The notes below the pieces were generated by a model, which searched no databases, had not been told where the DNA came from, and was given only the letters and a program-made list of their open reading frames with translations. The translations under genes and the position numbers were made by a program. Below are positions 52,146-64,000 of a stretch of 64,000 nucleotides of DNA, piece after piece (position 1 is the stretch's first letter; each line of letters begins with the position of its first letter). Source of the stretch: Grifola frondosa (taxonomy: Eukaryota; Basidiomycota; Agaricomycetes; Polyporales; Grifolaceae); the NCBI GenBank assembly GCA_001683735.1, contig LUGG01000041.1:1-64000 (forward strand), read 5' to 3'.

Positions 52146-52685
52146 TCACCTCGGTGCGCCCTTCAACGTCTGCGCATACTCGGCGAGCTGTTTGACGAAT
52201 CCGCAGTTGGGCTCCGCGCTGCTCCTCTTGGACTTGACGTACGCGACAGCCTGCTCGGGGGTCCAGCCGTAGTGCGCGATGAGGAACGCACACACGACGC
52301 TCGTGCTGCGGCTCACGCCCTGCATGCAGTGCACGAGCACGCGCGCGTTCGGGTCGCGCAGCGCGTTCGCGACGAATGCCGTCGCCGTCGGAAGGTAGTC
52401 TGCGAGCTCCGCGAAAGGGCTATCCTGGAGCGGCAATTGGAGGCGCTTGAGAGGGACGCCGGATGGGAAGAGGACGCGACCGTGCATGGCGCTCACGACG
52501 TGCGTGATGCCGAGCGCGACGAGCGTGGATGCGCTCTCGGCGGCCACAAGGTCGGAGACGTATAGGCGGGGTATGATCTCTGTCGGACCGGAGGAGTAGG
52601 AGGGTGTCGGGGAGTGGCCGCCGCGGCGAGCGGACGGGGCGCCGTGAACGGGTTTGCATGTGATGGGCAAGAGTGGGCGCATCAT
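52146..52685 (-). CDS. Dual-specificity protein phosphatase, single exon
   Basis: A small cysteine-based phosphatase of the DUSP fold, 179 residues from the ATG at 52683-52685. The N-terminal leader is basic and Ser/Pro-rich (APSARRGGHSPTPSYSSG). The domain then runs EIIPRLYVSDLVAAESASTL, GITHVVSAM, a probable general-acid loop LQDSPFAELADYL, the P-loop VLVHCMQGVSRSTSVVCAFL (HCxxGxxRS) and YVKSKRSSAEPNCGFVKQL. The P-loop, general-acid loop and final N-x-x-F helix are all typical of atypical DUSPs. It has no intron, in contrast to almost every neighbour. The substrate is unknown. Confidence 0.9.
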   Translation of the reverse strand: MMRPLLPITCKPVHGAPSARRGGHSPTPSYSSGPTEIIPRLYVSDLVAAESASTLVALGITHVVSAMHGRVLFPSGVPLKRLQLPLQDSPFAELADYLPTATAFVANALRDPNARVLVHCMQGVSRSTSVVCAFLIAHYGWTPEQAVAYVKSKRSSAEPNCGFVKQLAEYAQTLKGAPR

Positions 52686-53711
52686 TAATAGCTGTTTTTG
52701 TGGATGAATGGAAGGGATCGTCGTTAGACGTCTGGGTTGTTAAACTGTGACGGGGAGAAGGAACTCGCCATATGTAATAACTTAAGGAAACTGCCTTTGA
52801 AGGAAACGGCCTTGTGGTGAGCACGAACGGAATTTGAAGTGACCGTCGACCGGAAGGAAACAATGGGTCGAAATCCGGCGGAAACGTTGGCCGAAGGTGT
52901 TAAAGGAAGTTGAAATAGGTAGATGGAGAATGCGGTAGTAAGCATAGAAGGAGGAAGGGTAAGACCGGATGGCGATTACGAGGGAAGCATGGGGGATCCG
53001 GTTGAAATAGAGAAAGTATGCGCAACTGTCGAATGCGCGTGTGGCAAGCGTAGTAAGCGGACAGCGCTACCAGCAAGAGCCGAAATCCATTTGACAGACG
53101 CCACACCCTGCCACACCGGTGTCGGCCGTCGCGCCTCCCGCCACACAAGCTTACTGCTGGCCGCCATGCACCGTAACACCGCCCTTTCTCGTCACTCACG
53201 CATGAATTATCGGTCGTCGTTTGTCACCGATTCCCTACTCGCTATGCCGCCAGCGACGTGGACTCTGATTGTTCCTACTATGATTAATTATTCTCGCGCC
53301 GCAGCTTCCTGGGGTCCAGGTGCGCATCAAAAAATTGCACAAAGATATCAAACGTCGCTGCCGACGACACGGCAGTAGGCCAATTGCTCCCGACATCAAT
53401 ATCAAGCATATCATTTCATCGGATCCACTCATATACAGTCTCAGACACATATTCGAAATGAAACGTAGAAGAAAGGCTAGGCGCATAAACAATCGAGAGG
53501 AAACAGACGAAACGTAGACTAGTGACTGTAGACTAGTTTTCGTGGCGACAACAAAGTATGGGATGCAACAGCGGATAAGTTCGTCGATTGCAATGGCGAG
53601 ATTGTGAAGACACGATGGTGGGTAAAACACTTTTGATCAGCGAGATCAAGGCGGTTCGATGATGGCGAGAGTGCGCTTTGATACAGTGAGACAGCGAGGC
53701 AAATAAATCAT
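52686..53711. other. Intergenic, 1.03 kb, phosphatase promoter / eIF4A 3' flank
   Basis: No gene is seen. Frames at 52724-53378 on both strands overlap and show no family signal. Confidence 0.5.
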
Positions 53712-55249
<1,538 letters not shown>

Positions 55250-55544
55250 ATTGGATGGTGTGTTCTGATTCTCGAGCAGCCGACTTCCCTTGTCGACTGT
55301 GCTTGTTGAGTGGGTTGTTGTTGGTTGGGGGATCGATAGATCGTTTGGTGGTCAGAGGCCGTGAACTTTCAAGCAAATTTTGCTGTGTCGCCCGTCGTTG
55401 TTCCACTCGGAGCCTGCCGAACGTTTTCAAACCCCGGTTTTGGCAATGTACCCATGGCTTACGTTATCAAAGTTAGCTCTCTCTCTTGACCGCAACCTTC
55501 TTGTCGCTGCTTTCACTGTAATTAGCTCCTTCTTACTCAACGAA
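55250..55544. promoter_or_regulatory. Divergent promoter region, eIF4A / SF3B2
   Basis: 295 bp shared by two highly expressed RNA-metabolism genes transcribed away from each other. No coding content is supported. Confidence 0.55.
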
Positions 55545-57679
55545 ATGGCAACGCACGTACAAACTGCGACACTTATTAATGGTATAAAGACCAATGGCAA
55601 GATCAAGTCCAAAAACCAGCTTCGCCGTTTGAAAGCGAAGCAGAGGAAGGCGGCGGATAAGTCAGAGTCGCCAGTGCGTGTTTACTCATCACAACAGGCT
55701 TTCTGCACGTACTCATGGCACCTTGCAGGAGGTAAATGGAGTTGAAAAGCCCGATGTCAAAATGGAGGATGCAGAGCTACCACAGAATGTCGAGTACGTA
55801 TCTGAGCCTTTGGATGTCAAAGGCTCTGCCCTCGAAGCATTCTCCGACGTATTTGCCCGCTTCCAGGCGCCCCCGAGTCTGCATCAGTGCGTCGCCGTCC
55901 TTCGGTCATGCTTGCCACTGTCATTCACGCGTCTGTACTAGGGCCAAGACCATGAGCTTCAAAAGGCGAAATGACTACTCCGACGACGACATGGAGTCTG
56001 AAGGCGACTCGGAGGCTGAAGAGAAGAAGCCACTCTCGAAGAAGAAAGCACGGAAGATGAACAGACTCACCGTGGCAGAACTCAAGCAGCTTGTGAAGAA
56101 ACCGGAAGTTGTCGAATGGACGGACGTCACTGCGGCTGATCCACGGCTTCTCCTACACCTCAAGAGTTACAGAAACACTGTGCCCATCCCAAACCACTGG
56201 AGTGCCAAGCGTGACTACCTTCAGGGCAAGCGCGGTATCGAAAAACCACCTTTCCAACTCCCATCGTACATCGCGGATACTGGTATCGCCACAATGAGGG
56301 ACGCCGTTAAGGAAAAGGAGGCGAGCATGACCCTCAAGGCGAAAACCCGCGAGCGAGTGCAGCCGAAGATGGGCAAGGTCGACATCGACTACCAAAAGCT
56401 CCACGACGCCTTTTTCAAGTTCATGACCAAGCCCAATACCACTGGCTTCGGCGAAATGTGAGTTCGGCGCGCGACCTCATTCTCGTGCATCTAACAGCTT
56501 CTGATGCGGTTAGGTATTATGAAGGCAAGGAGTTTGAGACGCAGCTGAAACACAAGCGTCCTGGTGATCTCTCTCCTGAGCTCGTAGAAGCGTTGTCGAT
56601 TCCTCCACTTGCACCTCCGCCATGGCTCATTAGCATGCAGCGGTTCGGTCCACCACCAAGTTATCCAACATTACGAATACCGGGTTTGAATGCGCCTATT
56701 CCTGAAGGGTATGCTTTGTCTCATTCATTCTGCGCCTAGCACGTTAATATGATGGCTCTCTAGTGCTCAATGGGGATTCCACCCAGGTGGTTGGGGTAAG
56801 CCCCCTCTTGACGAGTACAATCGTCCTCTGTATGGTGACGTTTTCGGTGTGTTACCGAAGAACATTGATGCCGACGTGAGTCAATGTTGCATCCAATCCT
56901 TCTGTTGGTTAATTATCTTGATATTCGCAGATGGGTGAGCCAGTGGACCGGAATCTATGGGGTGAATTGGAGCCCGAAGAAGGTTAGCGTTCCAAGCACT
57001 GTTTTCTATATGACATATCTGATGACTTCCACAGAAGAAGAGGAAGAAGAGAGCGAGGAAGAATCCGAAGAGGAGGAAGTCGCCGAACCGGCACCAGCAG
57101 ACGGCTTGCAGACACCGTCGGGCCTTGAGACGCCATCGGGCATGACAAGCGTCGTTTCGACAGTGGCTGGAGGCCTGGAGACACCAGACTTTTTGGAGTT
57201 GCGCAAGAACGCGGCGAGGGCACCGTCGGAGGCGGCCGACACCGGGCCGCGGTCGCTTTATCATGTCGTCCCGGAGAAGCAGACATCTGTCAGGGGGCTC
57301 ATGGGCAGCGAGCGTGGATACGATGTCAGGGCTGTTACAAGTGGCGGGGGTGCAATTCCTGTTCTTGGTGATGAGCGAGGGACAAAGGTCAGTGTAGTGG
57401 TGGTCTCGAAGAACAAGGATACGGATACTGATATTGTGCCCATCATAATAGCGCCGGACCAATGGCGTGGAAGTCTCCATCGACGCCGCCGAGCTGGAAG
57501 GCATGTCAGAGGACGAGCTGCGCAGGAGGTACGAGCAGCATTCTCGGGGCTCTGCTGGGGTACCTGGTGCGAATGGGAGGGAGGATTTCTCGGACATGAT
57601 TGCAAAAGAGATGTCAAAGAAGAAGCAGAAGATGGACAGAGACCGCGAGAACCGCAAGGAGAGGGAGTTCAAGTTCTAA
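55545..57679 (+). CDS. SF3B2: Splicing factor 3B subunit 2 (SF3b145/Cus1)
   Basis: A U2 snRNP protein that helps anchor U2 at the branch point, in the nucleus. The start at 55545 gives MATHVQTATLINGIKTNGKI and a Lys/Arg-rich segment. After introns come DVKGSALEAFSDVFARFQAP, a Ser/Asp/Glu block (YSDDDMESEGDSEAEEKKPL) and the conserved core KKARKMNRLTVAELKQLVKK, VVEWTDVTAADPRLLLHLKS and TVPIPNHWSAKRDYLQGKRG. The PSP domain follows: YYEGKEFETQLKHKRPGDLS, LSIPPLAPPPWLISMQRFGP and HPGGWGKPPLDEYNRPLYGD. A Glu-rich stretch leads to VEVSIDAAELEGMSEDELRR and the tail KEREFKF, stop 57677-57679. An intron near 57389-57451 joins ERGTK to RRTNGVEV. The frame is intact throughout. Confidence 0.93.
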
Positions 57680-58033
57680 GGGACCAGGTTGCTGCGTGTT
57701 CTGGTGTGTTATTGTACGTACTCATGTATTTTCTACTCGTTTGTTCTCGAAGTCTGTTGATTGATCATATGGTGTCCACAATATGTAAATTCATATGTGA
57801 CATTGAGCTCGCTAGGTTTTATGAGTAACATGAGCATACTATAATTGCGTGTCCGGTAACGCAAGCCCGGAGCTCAATTCTATGGGCGCTTATTGGCAGC
57901 AGAAGCAAATTTCGGTAATGTGGCTGATGAGCGTAGAATGACTCGGAATGACCGCCTCGTGTTTCCGTACTCTCTTCTTGCTTTTATGCACCCTCGATTT
58001 AATTTCCTGACTTTCTAATCTAACGACTCCGTC
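57680..58033. promoter_or_regulatory. Intergenic, 2-isopropylmalate synthase promoter
   Basis: 354 bp between tandem plus-strand genes. It holds TGACTC at 57939-57944, about 90 bp before the LEU4 ATG. This is the core of the Gcn4/Cpc1 site used for general amino-acid control in fungi. It is a partial match (TGACTCG rather than TGACTCA). Confidence 0.4.
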
Positions 58034-60790
<2,757 letters not shown>

Positions 60791-61238
60791 CAGTATAGAC
60801 GAATTTGTACTCTGCAAAGACCACATGTAGAAGAGAAAGCATCATGGTATCTTCTTGTTGTAGTTAATCAATTCTTGGGATATCTGAAAGGCCTAAGAGT
60901 TAGCGGCGGGAGACCTGATTTGTCCTCGCCGAGGATGTGAACTTGCGGGAGGGTGCTTAGTGGTGATAGACGTTCCGTGGGTAGTGCTTTGTTGACAGCA
61001 GTAGCGGTCTTGGTGGAGGTCACAGTCTGGATAGCGTATGACTTGGAATTGAAGATAGCCGTTAAGTAGCATTCCTTACAGAATGATGGAAGATAGCGGG
61101 CCTCATATGGACACAATGCTTTAGCTCGAGCATTAAAAAAGCTTATATTGATAACTAACAGAATGTATTCAGGCTACAGCGTACGCTTGAGACTTGTGGA
61201 TGGAGTACCAAATCACATAGATATGACTCACGAAAATC
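60791..61238. other. Convergent 3' flank, LEU4 / phosphoesterase
   Basis: 448 bp between converging genes. An 82-codon minus-strand frame at 60868-61116 has no recognisable motif or start context, and I do not call it a gene. Confidence 0.5.
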
Positions 61239-62281
61239 TCAGTCTTTCAGATCCACGATGACGGCTTGACCGTGATGTCGAAGAGCTGCGTTGACGCTCA
61301 CCCTCCCATCTGGGTTCTTCTTGCTCTTCGCAACGACGGCGGCTCCGTGTGCTTCATGTATGTGACCAAATACGTGTAGTCGACATTGGCTCAGGTCTTC
61401 GTGTTCCAGCCGCCTGGTGAGAGCCTCGCAACCCGCGTTGGAGCCGTGTTTCGTCAAGTCACAAATTCTGTTGGGAGGTCCGTGCGTGAGGAGAATATCT
61501 ATTGAAGACGGTATTTGCGCGTATAACGCGTCTCCTTCTTCACGATTGTACTGGAAGGCTCCCAGAGAATAACGAGGTGCCGCCTGATAATGGTCAGACT
61601 ATCGAGCAATGGAGCGCGTAACGATGAGCAGTAATCACCCACCGGTGAGCCATACACGAGCCATTTCCGACCACTTTTGACGGGTACCATCAAGGTCTCA
61701 TGCTCAAGGTAGTATATGCCTTTCTTACGCAGTGACTGACTGCGCATGAAATCTCGAGCGGAGGAGATATCCTGCGATAGATGAGTATTATCATTGGCTC
61801 ATACAGAGCGTGATAGCATACCTTAGACCGAATAGTATTGCCCAACACAGAATGTAGTGGCCCTCCTCTTTTGAACGCTTCGTCTAGGCAAATCTGCAAA
61901 ATGCTCAGGCCAACTTATCGACTCGCGTGACAATGCGCACATCATGGTTTCCTGCGATTATGCTAATAGTCTGACGAGTCTGAGCATTTGTCGTGAAATC
62001 TGCAGCATTACTTACATCTTTATTCCATGAGGGAGGGTCTTCAGCCAATCAGTCGTGACTTGCAATTGCTTCAGAGTACCGTGGCTGCTTAGATCCCCGG
62101 AGTGGAGGAGCACATCTCCAGGCGGCACTGGGTATATCTTCGAATGGGTATCAGAGATGCAGACGAAACGCGTCCACCCCTCGCCTGGATGAGGAGGTGG
62201 ATTCTTCATGTCGTAGGTCACATAGACAGCGGCACTTGGAGAAGAAAAGGTTGGTTCAACGCAAGCACGGTCAGGCTCCAT
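61239..62281 (-). CDS. Calcineurin-like metallophosphoesterase (MPPED-like)
   Basis: A two-metal phosphoesterase of the small MPPED1/2-like group. The start at 62281 (MEPDRACVEPTFSSPSAAVY) leads to the metal motifs RFVCISDTHSKI (D-x-H), VLLHSGDLSSHGT (GD), IIAGNHD (GNHD), ILLTHGPPN (GH) and LHVFGHIHEAHGA (GHxH). The end is AVIVDLKD with TGA at 61239-61241. Introns join GNHD to ICLDEAFKRGG and VYGSP to AAPRYSLGAF. All five phosphoesterase motifs are present with their metal ligands, so an active enzyme is expected. Family substrates include cyclic nucleotides, but this one cannot be assigned. The frame is intact. Confidence 0.9.
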
Positions 62282-62550
62282 GGATTGTTTTAAGCCGTAT
62301 CGGAAGAGGGAAAGAAAGATATATGAGTTAGCAGCAGCAGGCTATGCAAACCTGCCATATTCCACGTCATGGTTGTCGGCCAAACAGGGTGCCAACAGTA
62401 CCGCCACTCAATACTAAATTGGCCAGGTCCCCGGAAATCAGTGTTTTTATTCTACTTACTTATTTCTTGACTCCTTCTGTCCTTCACCTGAGTCACCAGT
62501 TCTTTATATTCAAAAATCTGTGAACTTATCTTCGTTACCAACGAACAATC

Positions 62551-64000
62551 ATGTCAGGAGTACTGACCGTCTCCTCCAAGGCTTCGCCGTTTCCCTATGC
62601 CGCTGTCGCGATCGCAACTTACACACAGAAAGCTGAACTGAACTTTGACGAGGGTGCATCCGGCCTTATTTTGGAGCTCGATGGGTCCAAGATCTCAACT
62701 GAGGACGAGATTGTGCGTGCCCTTGCCAAAGCAGGTGGCTTGTCAGACGATAGTGCGAAGGTCTGTGGAAGTCAGCAATACACGGAGGTCAAACACTAAT
62801 GAAGGACTGGTCGTTTAGACATCAGCGTACTTTGCGCTTGCAAAAGCCCTACCAACTCTGACCGCCTTCAACGAGATCGTAGCGGCTCTCGACTCTCTTG
62901 ACGATCATCTTGCATACCGTACTTTTCTTGTCGGTCATGATATTACTGCCGCAGATTGGATTGTGTGGGGAGTTCTCAAGGGTAGGCTTGTACAATTGGC
63001 TTATAGATGTCAGTTCTTTAATTCTTGTCGTATAGGAAACGTCAAGATAATCGGATTGCTCAAGAATAACAAGCACACTCATCTTCTTCGCTGGTTCTCA
63101 CACATCGACTCTCTGGAGTCCACGCGGCTCGCGTTGGCTAGTCTTAGCGGTGTGTTTTGACTCGCAGAATCTATCTTATGATGCTCACGGTCACGATAAC
63201 AGAGGCTAAGTCTCAGAAAGCACGCTCTAACAAGACAGCAGCATCCTTCGCCCTCGGACTAGTAGATGCGAAAGAAGGCGAGGTCGTTACCCGCTTCCCT
63301 CCGGAGCCCAGTGGCTATTTGCACATTGGTCACGCAAAGGCTGCAATGCTGAACCAGTATTTTGCGAAGATGTACAAGGGCAAGATGCTTATCCGCTTCG
63401 ACGACACTAACCCTACGAAAGAGCGGGTGAGAATTCATCGAACTCTGTATCAGCTATCGAATGTGCTGAAATCATTCTGTAGACTGAGTTTGAGGAGACT
63501 ATCCTTGAGGATTTGAGTTTGTTAGAGGTCCATGGTGACAAAATTTCGCATACATCCGATTATTTCGATGAGCTCTACGAGTATGCATTGAAAATAATTA
63601 GATCAGGCAAGGCATACGCGGATGATACTGAACAAGCTCAAGTATGCATGTCACCTTCCATGTCCTTACCACTCTAACATCATTGTCACCAGATGCGTGA
63701 TGAGCGATTCCACGGTATCGCGTCCAAACATCGTGATGACAGCGTGGAGGACAACTTGAAACATTTCGAGGAGATGAAGGCCGGCACCGAGGAGGGCCAG
63801 CGGTGGTGCATCCGCGCGAAGATGAGCGTTGACAATCCCAACAAGGCCATGCGCGACCCTGTCATCTATCGCTGCAATATCCTGCCCCACCATCGTACTG
63901 GGTAAGCCGCCTGGCTCAGCTAATATTTTCCTTCAGAGATACGACTAACTTTGGTTGCGGCGTAGCACAAAGTGGAAGATCTACCCGACATACGACTTCG
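62551..64000 (+). CDS. GUS1: Glutamyl-tRNA synthetase, cytosolic (5' part, runs off window)
   Basis: Charges tRNA-Glu in the cytosol. The start at 62551 ([20 protein letters not shown]) opens a GST-like N-terminal domain ([52 protein letters not shown]), the part that in yeast binds the Arc1 cofactor. A linker [20 protein letters not shown] follows, then the catalytic domain: [20 protein letters not shown] with the class I HIGH motif, [31 protein letters not shown] and [20 protein letters not shown]. The exon after 63940 reads [11 protein letters not shown] up to the window edge. The KMSKS motif and anticodon domain lie outside. About six short introns are visible, all in phase. Confidence 0.93.

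Noticed and set aside
56881..57672. 263-codon minus-strand frame under SF3B2
   Set aside because: It is antisense to conserved SF3B2 exons and lacks any supporting feature.
60868..61116. 82-codon minus-strand frame between LEU4 and the phosphoesterase
   Set aside because: No motif, no splice partner and a position in a convergent 3' flank make it likely to be random.

Overview
This window is nuclear DNA of a filamentous basidiomycete, most likely an Agaricomycete. Genes lie on both strands and are cut by many short GT-AG introns, mostly 50-65 nt. The gene set is conserved fungal housekeeping: proteasome, spliceosome, translation, respiration and amino-acid synthesis. I placed 24 protein genes, about one per 2.7 kb. 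I saw no rRNA, tRNA, CRISPR array or convincing transposon. Protein identities come from motifs and remembered family sequences, not from searches.

Layout. 1-0.7 kb: the 3' part of an unrecognised gene. 1.8-4.9 kb (+): an EF-hand alternative NADH dehydrogenase. 5.1-19.2 kb (all -): the RNA kinase/3'-processing factor CLP1, the alternative clamp loader CTF18 and a full-length ABCC (MRP-type) transporter. 20.2-25.7 kb (-): a PLP aminotransferase and the ribosome-collision E3 ligase HEL2/ZNF598. 26.3-28.9 kb (+): a SAM methyltransferase. 29.5-32.8 kb (-): an unrecognised coiled-coil protein. 33.3-36.3 kb (+): a USP10/Ubp3-type deubiquitinase. 36.5-41.1 kb (-): protein mannosyltransferase PMT2 and fibrillarin. 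41.7-45.4 kb (+): an MCT-like MFS transporter and proteasome subunit RPN8. 45.8-49.5 kb (-): a cytochrome oxidase subunit, the seven-zinc-knuckle protein GIS2/CNBP and ATP synthase epsilon. 49.9-50.9 kb (+): a Rab GTPase. 52.1-55.2 kb (-): a dual-specificity phosphatase and eIF4A. 55.5-60.8 kb (+): SF3B2 and 2-isopropylmalate synthase. 61.2-62.3 kb (-): a metallophosphoesterase. 62.6 kb to the end (+): glutamyl-tRNA synthetase, cut by the window edge.

The genes do not form a pathway cluster; this is an ordinary core-genome block. Neighbours often share short divergent promoters: HEL2/methyltransferase, coiled-coil/USP, fibrillarin/MFS, ATP15/Rab, eIF4A/SF3B2 and phosphoesterase/GUS1.

Two things stand out. 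First, the 2-isopropylmalate synthase carries two tandem copies of its linker plus LeuA regulatory module. Second, more than ten otherwise well-conserved genes, including essential ones (eIF4A, fibrillarin, CLP1), show single-base frame slips, several in C or G runs. Since both flanking frames still encode conserved protein, these look more like consensus indels than gene decay, and any automatic gene model here should be treated with care. I found no clear novel defence, toxin or mobile system.
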